NCBI RefSeq assembly: GCF_018866305.1
Contig: NZ_CP076456.1
Coordinates: 3,844,001 to 3,908,000 of the forward strand
Direction: 5' to 3'
Source of the DNA: Arthrobacter sunyaminii
GTDB lineage: Bacteria; Actinomycetota; Actinomycetes; Actinomycetales; Micrococcaceae
DNA length: 64,000 bases
Shown: positions 26,985-35,865 of the stretch, piece by piece
How the letters are laid out: the number at the start of each line of letters is the position of its first letter
Numbering within the stretch: position 1 is the first letter of the stretch
Position numbers and translations under genes: made by a program
Notes under the pieces: generated by a model
The model's database searches: none
What the model was told of the DNA's origin: nothing
Seen by the model: only the letters and a program-made list of their open reading frames with translations

Positions 26985-27224
26985 TTAGCCGCGGCCAGCG
27001 CCGGAGTACGGCAGGAGAGCAACTTCACGGGCATTCTTGATTGCCTGTGCAATTTTGCGCTGTTCCTGCACGGTTACGCCAGTTACGCGACGGGCGCGGA
27101 TCTTTCCGCGGTCGGAAATGAACTTGCGCAGCAATGCTACGTCCTTGTAGTCGATGACAGTGATGTCAGCGGCCTTCAAGGGATTGGACTTTGGTTTGGG
27201 CTTGCGAAGTTCAGCCTTAGCCAT
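26985..27224 (-). CDS. rpsR: 30S ribosomal protein S18 (cysteine-free form)
   Basis: 79-residue S18. The core is recognisable from [18 protein letters not shown] and [28 protein letters not shown]. No cysteine is present, so this is the zinc-independent form; many actinobacteria encode a second, zinc-type S18 in a Zur-controlled locus. Forms a dimer with S6 on the 30S platform, consistent with operon co-location. Confidence 0.96.
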   Translation of the reverse strand: MAKAELRKPKPKSNPLKAADITVIDYKDVALLRKFISDRGKIRARRVTGVTVQEQRKIAQAIKNAREVALLPYSGAGRG

Positions 27225-27371
27225 CGTGGAGCTCCTTATGTCTGGTGGAGCCCGTGGATCATTCCACGGGATGGGCTCGACGGCGAATGCCGTCTGAGGT
27301 TGCGCCCGAAGGCGCAGGGGTGAAGTGCTGCACGCTTACCGCGAGGCAAACGTGCCGCTCCTCGGTTGAGA

Positions 27372-27941
27372 TTAGAAGGGAGGATCGTTGGAATCCGGTC
27401 CGTTGCCCCAGCCGCCGGCGTTTCCGCCGCCTGCAGGAGCACCCCAGGGATCGTCAGCCGGCGCAGCCTGTGGCTGCTGCTGGCCGCCGCCCCATGCGGG
27501 GTTGGAATTGCCGCCGAAGCCGCTGTTTCCGGAGTTTCCGCTGTTGCCGCCAAAGCCGCCGCCACCGCCGCCGGAGCGCTGGGTGCGGGTAACCTTCGCG
27601 GAAGCGTACCGAAGCGAGGGGCCGATCTCGTCGACCTCAAGCTCCATTACGGTGCGCTTTTCGCCTTCTTTGGTTTCATACGAACGCGACTTCAGGCGGC
27701 CCTGGCAAACAACACGCGTCCCCTTGGTCAGGGATTCGGCCACGTTCTCAGCAGCTTCGCGCCACACAGATGCCCGGAGGAACAGCGTTTCGCCGTCCTT
27801 CCAGTCATTTGACGTGCGGTCGAAGGTCCGCGGAGTCGAGGCAATGGTGAAGTTGGCCACTGCCGAACCTGACGGCGTGAACCGGAGTTCCGGATCATTC
27901 GTTAGGTTGCCGACGACGGTAATAGTTGTCTCGCCTGCCAT
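27372..27941 (-). CDS. ssb: Single-stranded DNA-binding protein SSB
   Basis: 189-residue SSB. The N-terminal OB fold (about 1-112) starts [23 protein letters not shown] Gly/Asn/Gln-rich flexible linker with GNSG repeats follows, then the acidic tip SNDPPF, a variant of the DDDIPF tail that recruits partner proteins. Sits between rpsF and rpsR. The 147-base gap before rpsR could hold a processing or attenuator site; none was recognised. Coats ssDNA during replication and repair. Confidence 0.96.
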   Translation of the reverse strand: MAGETTITVVGNLTNDPELRFTPSGSAVANFTIASTPRTFDRTSNDWKDGETLFLRASVWREAAENVAESLTKGTRVVCQGRLKSRSYETKEGEKRTVMELEVDEIGPSLRYASAKVTRTQRSGGGGGGFGGNSGNSGNSGFGGNSNPAWGGGQQQPQAAPADDPWGAPAGGGNAGGWGNGPDSNDPPF

Positions 27942-27974
27942 GTTGCCTCCTGATATCGGTTTGGTTTGCAGAAA

Positions 27975-28328
27975 TTACTCTGCGGAAACCTTTGCAGCTT
28001 CAGCCTTAGCGGCCTTCTTGGCATCCTTCTTCGAGATCTTCTGCTCTTCCGGGCGGATGATCTTGGTGCGCATGATGGTCTCGTTCAGGCTCAGCTGGCG
28101 ATCCAGTTCAGCAGCAGCTGCAGGCGTCGCGGTGAAGTTAACCACTGCGTAGATGCCTTCAGTCTTCTTCTGGATTTCGTAGGCGAGGCGGCGACGGCCC
28201 CAGATGTCGACCTTGTCGATGGTTCCACCATCGTTGCGGACAACATTGAGGAACTTGTCGAGCGAAGGCTCGACTGTACGCTCTTCTACCTCGGGGTCGA
28301 TGATAACCATCAGTTCATAAGCACGCAT
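27975..28328 (-). CDS. rpsF: 30S ribosomal protein S6
   Basis: 117-residue S6 starting at ATG 28328 behind a strong AAAGGAGGTGG sequence; an ATG four codons upstream overlaps that Shine-Dalgarno. Conserved core [26 protein letters not shown] and [22 protein letters not shown]; Lys/Ala-rich C-terminal extension common in actinobacteria. First gene of the operon, 33 bases before ssb. A hairpin in the leader may take part in S6-S18 feedback. Confidence 0.96.
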   Translation of the reverse strand: MRAYELMVIIDPEVEERTVEPSLDKFLNVVRNDGGTIDKVDIWGRRRLAYEIQKKTEGIYAVVNFTATPAAAAELDRQLSLNETIMRTKIIRPEEQKISKKDAKKAAKAEAAKVSAE

Positions 28329-28357
28329 TTGTGAACCCACCTCCTTTGGGCTATACG

Positions 28358-28376
28358 GTCACGGCATTTCCGTAAC
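28358..28376 (-). promoter_or_regulatory. Hairpin in rpsF leader
   Basis: Minus-strand stem GTTACGG/CCGTGAC (7 pairs, one G-U) with a 5-base loop, about 15 bases upstream of the Shine-Dalgarno. rpsF leaders in many bacteria carry a hairpin with a CCG element bound by the S6-S18 complex for autogenous control; this one sits in the right place, but the full motif was not verified. A TAGACT -10-like element lies further upstream at 28466-28471. Confidence 0.4.
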
Positions 28377-28533
28377 AGGAGGTTCTTTTGCGTTGTCGTC
28401 CCGCCGGGCCTGGGTGACCAGGGGGCAGGAAAAGCGTCGGCAAGGCCGACAGCACAGACTTAGCTAGTCTACCGGACGGCGGCAGGTGTTTCTGACGCCG
28501 CGCACCCGGAGCCGGCATCTGCGCCGGTTGGCG

Positions 28534-29808
28534 TCAGCGGATAAAGAACACTTCACTCACCCGTGAAAGGTAGAAGGGATCCTGCACACCGGCCATCTCC
28601 CGGGCCGAATGCATGGACAGCAGCGGAATACCGACGTCGACGGTACGGATCCCCAGACGGGTGGCAGTCAGCGGCCCGATGGTGGACCCGCAGGGCATCG
28701 AGTTATGGGAAACGAACTCCTGGTAGGGAATTCCGGCGTCCCGGCATAGCCGGGCCCAGCGGGCGGCACCGGGAGCATCTGTGGTGTAGCGCTGGTTGGC
28801 GTTGATTTTGAGCAGCGGACCGCCGTTGAGCACGGGATGGTTGGCCGGATCATGGCGCTCGGCATAGTTGGGATGCACGGCGTGGCCGGCATCCGCGGAG
28901 ATACAGAACGACGCCGCGAAAGCCTGCTGCCGCTCCGCCTCCGACGCGCCCAGCCCGGCCGTAATCCGGTTCAGCACATCTTCCAGGAAGGGGCCTGCAG
29001 CACCGGACCGGCTCCCGCTGCCCACCTCCTCGTGGTCGAAAGCAGCCAGCACGGCGATGGAGCCGTCCGTCTTGTTCTCCGCGGCGGCAATCAGCGCCGC
29101 CAAACCGGCATGGACCGAGGACAGGTTATCCAGCCGTCCTGAGGCGAAGAACTCGTTCTCGGCGCCAAAGGTCCGCGGCTCCTGGGTGTCTGCGGCCACG
29201 ATGTCGTAGCCGCCGATCTCCTCCGGCGCCAGGCCTGCTTTCGCGGCCAAAAGGCCCACCAAGTCTGCGGCGGAGGGGTCCCCCAGGCCCCAGACCGGGT
29301 TCATATGCTGCTGCTTATCCAGCTTCAGGCCCTCATTTACGGCGCGGTCCAGATGGATGGCCAGCTGTGGAAAACGCATCAGCGGTCCGGTTTCCACCAG
29401 CCGCTCCTCGCCGTCGAAGGTGACCAGACGCCCGGCGAGCTGGAGTTCGCGGTCCAGCCAGGAATTCAGCAGCGGTCCCCCGTACACCTCCACGCCGGCC
29501 TGCAGCCACCCCAGCCGTCCGGTGGTGGGGCGGGGCTTGAGCTTGAAGGACGGCGAATCAGTGTGGGTGCCCAGGATCGAGAATCCCGTTCCGGGTCCGG
29601 CTCCTTCCGGAACGATCCAGGCGATCAGGGCACCGTCCCGCACCACGAGGTACTTCCCGGGCCCGGCCGGCCAGGACCGGTCCTCGCCGAGTTCGGTGAA
29701 CCCGGCAGCCGCGAGGCGGCGCGCGCCCTCACGGGCCGCATGGAAGCTGGAGGGGGAGGCGCTGACAAAAGCGCCAAGGTCATGAATGTGATCCAATGCA
29801 TCAGGCAT
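28534..29808 (-). CDS. M18-family metalloaminopeptidase
   Basis: 424-residue M18 (aspartyl aminopeptidase-like) enzyme, a dinuclear zinc exopeptidase of the cytoplasm that removes acidic N-terminal residues. Motifs: ILGTHTDSPSFKLKP (first zinc His/Asp), FDHEEVGSGSRSGA with the catalytic Glu pair, SADAGHAVHPN, and a C-terminal VDVGIPLLSMHSAREM with the last zinc histidine. ATG 29808 matches the usual family length; the GGAG is very close to it, so translation strength is unclear. An upstream open frame to 29922 is not supported. Monocistronic. Confidence 0.93.
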   Translation of the reverse strand: MPDALDHIHDLGAFVSASPSSFHAAREGARRLAAAGFTELGEDRSWPAGPGKYLVVRDGALIAWIVPEGAGPGTGFSILGTHTDSPSFKLKPRPTTGRLGWLQAGVEVYGGPLLNSWLDRELQLAGRLVTFDGEERLVETGPLMRFPQLAIHLDRAVNEGLKLDKQQHMNPVWGLGDPSAADLVGLLAAKAGLAPEEIGGYDIVAADTQEPRTFGAENEFFASGRLDNLSSVHAGLAALIAAAENKTDGSIAVLAAFDHEEVGSGSRSGAAGPFLEDVLNRITAGLGASEAERQQAFAASFCISADAGHAVHPNYAERHDPANHPVLNGGPLLKINANQRYTTDAPGAARWARLCRDAGIPYQEFVSHNSMPCGSTIGPLTATRLGIRTVDVGIPLLSMHSAREMAGVQDPFYLSRVSEVFFIR

Positions 29809-29881
29809 ACTCCGATTCAACCAGAGCCTGCTCCGCGCGCGTAATGGCTGCCCGAAACCGTGGACTGCCAACTTGTTAAAC

Positions 29882-29910
29882 ACAAAAACTCCCCGCTGTG
29901 GAGGAGTTTG
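29882..29910 (-). terminator. Terminator after ABC exporter operon 1
   Basis: Minus-strand stem AAACTCC/GGAGTTT extended by flanking pairs, followed by TTTGTGTTT, about 80 bases after the permease stop at 29988. Confidence 0.65.
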
Positions 29911-29987
29911 AGTGCCCGGCAACGGGGATCCGGGGAAAGAGGCTGCGGCCGTTCTTCCGCATCCTCCGTCCCCGAAGAATTCAGTCC

Positions 29988-30866
29988 CTAGACGTCGCGG
30001 CGTTTGGCCACGAGCAGGGAGATGATCAACAGCGCCACAGCCCAGGCCGCCATAACCAGGCCGCCTTCGAGGGCGGTGAGCTGCCCGGCTTCATCAGCTG
30101 GAATCAGGAGCATCCGGTCCCCGGCGTTGGTGGGGAGGAAGCGGGCGGCGTCAGGGATCCAGTCGGCCAGCCCCTGAATGAGGTTCACGATGATCACGGG
30201 GAAGACGAAGAACAAGCCAATGGCCGTCACCACGCCGCCGGCAGTGTTGCGCAGGAGCGTGCCGATCCCCATGGAGATCACTGCGATGAACGCCAAATAG
30301 GTTCCGGTGTTCAGGATGGAGCGCAGCACCCCGTCGGCAGCCAGGTCGAACTCCAGATTTTCCGCGGCGAGGATTGGCTGGGCCAGGAAATAGGAGATGA
30401 ATGCCGCGCCGGCACCCAGGACAAAGGCGATGAGGGCAATCACAAGGTTCTTGGCCAGCAGGGCAGGAATGCGGGTGGGAACGGCCACCATGGTGGACCG
30501 GATCATGCCGGTGCCCCACTCAGAGGCGATCAGGACAACCGCCAGTGAGGCAATCAGCAGTTGGCCGAAGATGTAGCCGCTGGCCGGTGCCATCAGCGCC
30601 TGCTCCCGGAGCATGTCCATGCCTCCACCCATCTGGGCCTGCATTTCCGGAGAAGCGTCCGCCATGAACCCAACGGACACTGCTAACTGCCAGGCATAAA
30701 GGGCGCTGAGTCCCACCATGACGACGAGCGTGATGCCCAGGAGGATCACGGTGGAGGGCACGGTGGTGACCTTGATCCACTCCGAGCGCAGGATGCGCCC
30801 GAAACTCAGGCCCGAGCCGTCCCGGCTTCGAGCCGGAGCAGGTGTTGGTGCTGTTTGGATGCTCAT
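29988..30866 (-). CDS. ABC-2 type permease, exporter 1
   Basis: 292-residue membrane subunit with six predicted helices. The central segment GTGMIRSTMVAVPTRIPALLAKN is shared almost word for word with the permease at 32024, showing a recent common duplication. Starts two bases after the stop of its ATPase (30869), so the pair is co-translated. ABC-2 systems of this kind usually export peptides, lipids or antibiotics; the substrate is not evident. A terminator follows. Confidence 0.85.
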   Translation of the reverse strand: MSIQTAPTPAPARSRDGSGLSFGRILRSEWIKVTTVPSTVILLGITLVVMVGLSALYAWQLAVSVGFMADASPEMQAQMGGGMDMLREQALMAPASGYIFGQLLIASLAVVLIASEWGTGMIRSTMVAVPTRIPALLAKNLVIALIAFVLGAGAAFISYFLAQPILAAENLEFDLAADGVLRSILNTGTYLAFIAVISMGIGTLLRNTAGGVVTAIGLFFVFPVIIVNLIQGLADWIPDAARFLPTNAGDRMLLIPADEAGQLTALEGGLVMAAWAVALLIISLLVAKRRDV

Positions 30867-30868
30867 GC

Positions 30869-31837
30869 TTACTTTCCTCCGCCGCTGATCAAAGTGGCTT
30901 CGGCTGCGGGGGCCTGTGCCTCTGGCTGCTCGATGGCCTGTGACTGGTATTCGACCTGGTCCCGGGTCAGTTCCATGTACGCCTCTTCGAGGGAGGACTG
31001 GCGGGGTGTCAGTTCATAGATCAGGATCTGCCGGGCCAGGGCGGCCTCGGCGATGCTGCGCGGATCCCGGCCGGTAATCTCCAGGAGGTCCGGTTCCAGC
31101 TGCGTGAACGTGGTTTCACGGTTCTCTAGTTCACGGCGCAGTTCTTCCGGCTGGTCTGTGCGCACCAGCGTGCGGATCTTGTCCTGCCCGGCAATGATCT
31201 CGGTAATCGGTGCATCGGCAATGATCCGGCCGCGCCCGATCACGATCAGGTGATCCGCGGTGACGGCCATTTCGCTCATCAGGTGCGAGGAAAGGAACAC
31301 CGTGCGTCCCTCAGAAGCCAGCCCCTTGGCCAGGTTGCGGACCCACAGGACCCCCTCCGGATCCAGTCCGTTGACCGGCTCGTCGAAGATCAGGGTCTGG
31401 GGGTCGCCCAGCAGTGCGACGGCGATGCCCAGCCGCTGCCCCATGCCCAGCGAGAAGCCGCCCACCCGCCTCTTTGCCACCGGACCCAGCCCGGTCAGTT
31501 CAATGACTTCGTTGACCCGCTTGTTGGAGATGCCGTGGGTGGCAGCCAGGGCGCGCAGGTGGTTGTACGCAGAGCGCTTGGTGTGGACGGCCTTCGCATC
31601 CAGCAGGGCCCCCACCTCATGCAGGGGCGCCTTGTGCTGCTTGTAGGGCTTGCCGTTGACGGTGACGGCACCGCCGGTGGGACGGTCCAGTCCCACGATC
31701 ATGCGCATGGTGGTTGACTTGCCGGCGCCGTTCGGGCCGAGAAAGCCGGTGACTTTGCCCGGCTGGACGGTAAATGAAACGTTGTCCACGGCGGTTTTGG
31801 CACCGTAGCGTTTCGAGAGGCCGAGTGCCTCAATCAT
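30869..31837 (-). CDS. ABC transporter ATPase, exporter 1
   Basis: 322-residue ATPase. Walker A GPNGAGKSTTMRM near residue 38, signature FSLGMGQRLGIA near 135, Walker B LIFDEPVNGLDPEG and H-loop SSHLMSEMA. The SLGMGQR signature is typical of BcrA/YtrB-like exporters. ATG 31837 has GAGGATCACC before it. Nearly identical in layout to the ATPase at 32872. The leader carries a 13-bp direct repeat (TTCCGCCCAATGT on this strand) and TCCTCTAGG repeats that may be operator sites. Confidence 0.9.
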   Translation of the reverse strand: MIEALGLSKRYGAKTAVDNVSFTVQPGKVTGFLGPNGAGKSTTMRMIVGLDRPTGGAVTVNGKPYKQHKAPLHEVGALLDAKAVHTKRSAYNHLRALAATHGISNKRVNEVIELTGLGPVAKRRVGGFSLGMGQRLGIAVALLGDPQTLIFDEPVNGLDPEGVLWVRNLAKGLASEGRTVFLSSHLMSEMAVTADHLIVIGRGRIIADAPITEIIAGQDKIRTLVRTDQPEELRRELENRETTFTQLEPDLLEITGRDPRSIAEAALARQILIYELTPRQSSLEEAYMELTRDQVEYQSQAIEQPEAQAPAAEATLISGGGK

Positions 31838-31847
31838 GGTGATCCTC

Positions 31848-31939
31848 ACATTGGGCGGAAATACATTGGGCGGAAGAAAATCTTGGGGGGCTTCCCCCAC
31901 CCTAGAGGAGCGGACGGCAGCCCGCACCGTCCTAGAGGA
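31848..31939. repeat. Short direct repeats in ABC exporter 1 leader
   Basis: ACATTGGGCGGAA occurs twice, at 31848-31860 and 31863-31875 (15-bp period). CCTAGAGGA occurs twice, at 31901-31909 and 31931-31939 (30-bp period). Both sets lie immediately upstream of the ATPase start and are candidate regulator sites. An 8-bp perfect hairpin ACTCAGGG-AAGA-CCCTGAGT lies just beyond, at 31976-31995. Confidence 0.6.
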
Positions 31940-32023
31940 TGATTTCGGTGCTTTTCCGGGTCCCCCCGGAGGATGACTCAGGGAAGACCCTGAGTCCGTT
32001 CAGGCGCCCGCCCCTGGTCCCGC

Positions 32024-32875
32024 TTAGACGTCCCGTTTCTTGAGAACGACGACGGCGGCGGCGAGCAGCACCACGGCCCAGCCGGCAAGAATGAGGCCGC
32101 CTTCCGCCTGGTTGAACGCATCCGGCTGGACCCGTGTGGCTACCAGCGCGGCAGAGGCGCTGCTGGGCAGGAAGCGCTCGGCGTCTTCCACCCAGTCCGC
32201 AAGGCCGGAGAGCAGTCCGGTGATAATCGGCAGGACAAAAAGTGCTCCGACGAGGGTCACCACTCCCCCGGCCGTATTGCGGAGCAGGGCACCGATGGCC
32301 ACGCCCATGACGGCGATCAGGGCCAGCACCGTGCCGGTGTTGATGATGGACGGCAACACCCCTTCAGCATCCAGCCCAAAATCCAGGTCGGAACCGGACA
32401 GTATCGGCTGGGCCACCAGATAGGTGGTGAACGCCGCCAGGACACCAAGAACGAAGGAAATGACAGCGATCACGAGGGTCTTGGCCAGCAGTGCGGGGGT
32501 GCGGGTGGGCACGGCCACCATGGTGGAGCGGATCATGCCCGTGGTGTATTCGGATCCGATCAGCACCACGGCCAGCGCGGCGATCAGCAGCTGGCCGAAG
32601 GGCAGCCCCGATGCCGGGATGTCATAGGCCAGGCTCTGCGCTGAGGTGCCGAATCCTTCGGGAGGGCCGGCCACCGGGTCATTCACCAGCTGAACCGTTC
32701 CCCAGGCGACCAGGGCGCCCAGCCCAACCATCACCGCGAAGCTCACCGCCAGCAGGATAACGGTGGAGGGGACCGTGGCGGTCTTGATCAGCTCGGAATG
32801 CAGCACCCGGGCGAAAGTGACACGGCCGGCGGCGGAACTCCGGGGCCCCCGTGCGGCCGCTGCTGCTGTGCTCAT
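32024..32875 (-). CDS. ABC-2 type permease, exporter 2
   Basis: 283-residue permease paralogous to the one at 29988: both share SELIK/SEWIK-TVPSTVILL at the N-terminus, TTGMIRSTMVAVPTRTPALLAK in the middle and LRNTAGGVVT later. Six helices. Overlaps the stop of its ATPase by four bases (ATGA). The cytoplasmic tail ends in KKRDV, as in the paralogue (KRRDV). Substrate unknown; a hairpin without a T run at 31976-31995 lies 3' of it. Confidence 0.85.
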   Translation of the reverse strand: MSTAAAAARGPRSSAAGRVTFARVLHSELIKTATVPSTVILLAVSFAVMVGLGALVAWGTVQLVNDPVAGPPEGFGTSAQSLAYDIPASGLPFGQLLIAALAVVLIGSEYTTGMIRSTMVAVPTRTPALLAKTLVIAVISFVLGVLAAFTTYLVAQPILSGSDLDFGLDAEGVLPSIINTGTVLALIAVMGVAIGALLRNTAGGVVTLVGALFVLPIITGLLSGLADWVEDAERFLPSSASAALVATRVQPDAFNQAEGGLILAGWAVVLLAAAVVVLKKRDV

Positions 32876-33819
32876 GATTGTTGTCCTTCTCCGGCCGGCA
32901 GATAGGGGGCGGTCCTCTGCTGTGACTGGTACTCAACCTCGCCGCCGGTCAGCTCCATGTAGGCGTCCTCCAGGGAGACCTGCTGCGGGGTGAGCTCGGT
33001 GATGAGGATCCCCCGGGAAAACGCCGTTTCAGCGATGCTGCGGGTGCTCAGACCAAGGATCTCCAACTGATCCGCCTCCTGTCTGCGCACTTCCACTCCC
33101 GGCGAGCCGAGGGCGGCGGCCAGGGCACCTGTGTCGTCCGTGCGCACCAGGACACGCTCCTGCTTGCTGCCGGCGATTACCTCGTCGATGGGAGCATCGG
33201 CCAGGATCCGGCCGCGGCCAATCACTATCAAATGGTCGGCGGTCACCGCCATCTCGCTCATCAGGTGGGAGGAGATGAAGACGGTGCGGCCTTCGGCTGC
33301 CAGTCCCCGGACCAGGAAGCGCACCCATTTCACGCCTTCCGGGTCCAGTCCGTTAACCGGCTCATCCAGGATCAGGGTTTGCGGGTCCCCCAGCAGTGCC
33401 GCTGCCAGACCCAGCCGCTGTCCCATGCCCAGCGAGTACCCGCCGACCCTTTTCCGCGCCGCGGATCCGAGGCCCGTGAGCTCGATGACTTCGTTGACGC
33501 GGGCCGCGGAAATGCCTTCGGTGGCGGCCATGGCCCGCAGATGGTTGTAGGCGGTGCGTTTGGGATGTGCTGCCTTAGCCTCCAGCAGGGAGCCCACCTC
33601 ATGGAGCGGAGACCGGTGCCCGGCGTACGGTTTTCCGTTGACGGTCACGGTGCCGGCGGTGGGATGGTCCAATCCGACGATCATCCTCATGGTGGTTGAT
33701 TTTCCGGCACCGTTCGGCCCAAGGAATCCGGTGACCTTGCCCGGCGGAACCGAAAAGGTAATGCCGTCGACGGCGGTTTTGTCGCCAAAGCGCTTGGTGA
33801 GTTCGCGTGCCTCGATCAT
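32872..33819 (-). CDS. ABC transporter ATPase, exporter 2
   Basis: 315-residue ATPase with Walker A GPNGAGKSTTMRM, signature YSLGMGQRLGLA, Walker B LILDEPVNGLDPEG and the C-terminal regulatory segment shared with the exporter 1 ATPase. Coupled by ATGA overlap to its permease. Same gene order as exporter 1 supports block duplication. The start ATG is the family start (MIEARELTKRFG). Confidence 0.9.
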   Translation of the reverse strand: MIEARELTKRFGDKTAVDGITFSVPPGKVTGFLGPNGAGKSTTMRMIVGLDHPTAGTVTVNGKPYAGHRSPLHEVGSLLEAKAAHPKRTAYNHLRAMAATEGISAARVNEVIELTGLGSAARKRVGGYSLGMGQRLGLAAALLGDPQTLILDEPVNGLDPEGVKWVRFLVRGLAAEGRTVFISSHLMSEMAVTADHLIVIGRGRILADAPIDEVIAGSKQERVLVRTDDTGALAAALGSPGVEVRRQEADQLEILGLSTRSIAETAFSRGILITELTPQQVSLEDAYMELTGGEVEYQSQQRTAPYLPAGEGQQS

Positions 33820-33864
33820 GGTGTGTCCTCACACTTGGTGTTTCCATCTTGCAGCCTGGGGTTC

Positions 33865-34710
33865 CTACCGGGAACTCACGGACTCAAACTTCCTCACGGC
33901 AAGCGGAACAAAGATGAGCAGCATTACCGCCGATCCGATCAGCACCGTGGCCACCGCGTGCTGCATGGGCCAGGTGTCGGGCACCGGGGTGGTTCCCAGG
34001 TTTCCGAACAGCTCCCGGACGGCCTGGACCAGGGCTGAGACGGGGTTCCAGTCCGCGAAAATGCGCAGCGGCGTGGGCAGCGTGGAGCTTTGCACGAACG
34101 CATTGGAAATGAAGGTGATGGGAAACAGGATCATGAAGGAGGCATTGTTGATGGTTTCGGGGGTGCGCACGGTCATGCCGAGCAGCGCCATGACCCAGCT
34201 GAAGGAGTAGGAGAAAAGCAGCAGGAGCCCCACGGCGGCCAGGAAGGACGCAAAGGACGTATTGACCCGCCAGCCCACCAGTAACCCCGTGCCCATCATG
34301 ATCAGCACCGAAATCGCGTTGAGCGCCAGGTCCGAGTTGGTCCGTCCGATCAGTACTGCGGAGGGGCTCATGGGCAGGGTGCGGAACCTGTCGATGATTC
34401 CCTCCTTCAAGTCCTGGGCCATGGCGGCACCGGAGAAGGTGGAGCCGAAGACCACGGTCTGCGCAAAGATCCCGGCCATCAGGTACTGCGTATAGTCCGT
34501 GCCGGCGACGTTGATGGATCCGCCGTAAACCTGGCTGAACAGCAGCACGAACATGACCGGCTGCAGGACGGCGAAAATGATCATGTCCGGGGAGCGCTTG
34601 ATCTTGATCAGGTTCCGTTTGGTGACCGTCCAGCCGTCACCGGCCCAGTTGGCCGCGGCCGAGTTACCGCGGGCGGCGGCTGCAGGAAGCCTGGTTGCGG
34701 CGGCACTCAT
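33865..34710 (-). CDS. ABC-2 permease, DrrB-like
   Basis: 281-residue six-helix ABC-2 permease of the DrrB/daunorubicin-resistance type. Typical segments: KIKRSPDMIIFAVLQPVMFVLLFSQVYGG near residue 35, and FRTLPMSPSAVLIGRT. Overlaps its ATPase by four bases. It differs in family from exporters 1 and 2, so it was not part of that duplication. Probably exports a hydrophobic drug or lipid. Confidence 0.9.
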   Translation of the reverse strand: MSAAATRLPAAAARGNSAAANWAGDGWTVTKRNLIKIKRSPDMIIFAVLQPVMFVLLFSQVYGGSINVAGTDYTQYLMAGIFAQTVVFGSTFSGAAMAQDLKEGIIDRFRTLPMSPSAVLIGRTNSDLALNAISVLIMMGTGLLVGWRVNTSFASFLAAVGLLLLFSYSFSWVMALLGMTVRTPETINNASFMILFPITFISNAFVQSSTLPTPLRIFADWNPVSALVQAVRELFGNLGTTPVPDTWPMQHAVATVLIGSAVMLLIFVPLAVRKFESVSSR

Positions 34711-35780
34711 CGGCGCGCTCCTTCCCTGTGCCGGGCTGCCTTGCCGTGTCCTTCAGCGGTGGACGGCTCCTCCGGTTCCTGTTCCTCCTCCGCCGGCCGG
34801 CCGGTCAGCTGCAGGAACACGTCATCGAGGGTGGGCCGCCGGATGCCGGCGTCGTGCAGTCCAATGTCCTGGGTTTGAAGGTCCGCCAGAACCAGCTGCA
34901 GGGAGGCCGGGCCGTTCTGAACCGCCACCTCCAGGGTCCTGCCGTCATCAGCGGTGTGGGGTGCAGCGGATCCGTGCCGGGCGAGTATTTCCCGTGCCGC
35001 GCCGGCGTCGTTCCCGTCCATCAGGGCCACCGCAACACTGTGACCGCCAATCCGGGACTTCAGCTGGTCCGAGGTGCCCTCGGCGATTACTACACCGCGG
35101 TCGATCACGGCCACGGCGTCGGCAAGCTGGTCTGCCTCCTCCAAATACTGAGTGGTCAGCAGCAGCGTGGTGCCGGCGGCAACGAGGTCCTTGATGACCT
35201 GCCACAGGGCCAGTCGGCTGCGCGGGTCCAGCCCGGTGGTCGGTTCATCCAGGAACAGGACCCGGGGGCTGTTGACCAGGGCGCCGGCCAGGTCCAGGCG
35301 GCGGCGCATGCCGCCGGAATAGCCTTTCACCGGCCGGTTGCCGGCATCCGTCAGTTCGAACATGTCGATCAATTCCGCGGCCCGTGTCCGGGCCTCTTTG
35401 GCGGGCAGGTGGTAGAGCCGGCCCACCATCCGCAGGTTTTCCTGGCCGGTGAGGTTTTCATCGACGGCGGCGTACTGGCCTGAGACGCCGATGATGCGGC
35501 GCACTTCCTTGGGGTCGGCCAGCACGTCGATACCGTCAATGCTCAGTGTGCCGGCGTCGGGTTTGATCAGGGTGGTGAGGACTTTGACGGCCGTGGTTTT
35601 CCCGGCACCGTTGGGGCCCAGCAGGGCCATGACGGTACCTTCCGGCACGGAGATATCCAGGCCGTCCAGCGCACGGACCGGACCCGATTTGGAGGAATAA
35701 ACCTTCGTGACTCCCTGTGCCCGGATCAGGCCCTGAACGGGGCCGGGCAGCCCCGAAGAAGAATTGGGGGTAGTGGACAT
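34707..35780 (-). CDS. ABC ATPase, DrrA-like
   Basis: 357-residue ATPase of the daunorubicin-resistance type. Walker A GPNGAGKTTAVKVLTTL near residue 58, the YAAVDENLTG Q-loop region, signature YSGGMRRRLDLA, Walker B LFLDEPTTGLDPRSR, and the DrrA-type C-terminal domain with TLDDVFLQLTG. ATG 35780 begins the family-like N-terminus; the frame is open further upstream into the next intergenic region without support. Coupled to the DrrB-like permease. Confidence 0.9.
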   Translation of the reverse strand: MSTTPNSSSGLPGPVQGLIRAQGVTKVYSSKSGPVRALDGLDISVPEGTVMALLGPNGAGKTTAVKVLTTLIKPDAGTLSIDGIDVLADPKEVRRIIGVSGQYAAVDENLTGQENLRMVGRLYHLPAKEARTRAAELIDMFELTDAGNRPVKGYSGGMRRRLDLAGALVNSPRVLFLDEPTTGLDPRSRLALWQVIKDLVAAGTTLLLTTQYLEEADQLADAVAVIDRGVVIAEGTSDQLKSRIGGHSVAVALMDGNDAGAAREILARHGSAAPHTADDGRTLEVAVQNGPASLQLVLADLQTQDIGLHDAGIRRPTLDDVFLQLTGRPAEEEQEPEEPSTAEGHGKAARHREGARR

Positions 35781-35865
35781 CGTCCGAAGGTAAACCGTGC
35801 GGTCAGCGTTCGGAACCCCTATTGCGGACAGCTCCGGTCCGCTGGAGCAAGACCCGGCCGGCTGA

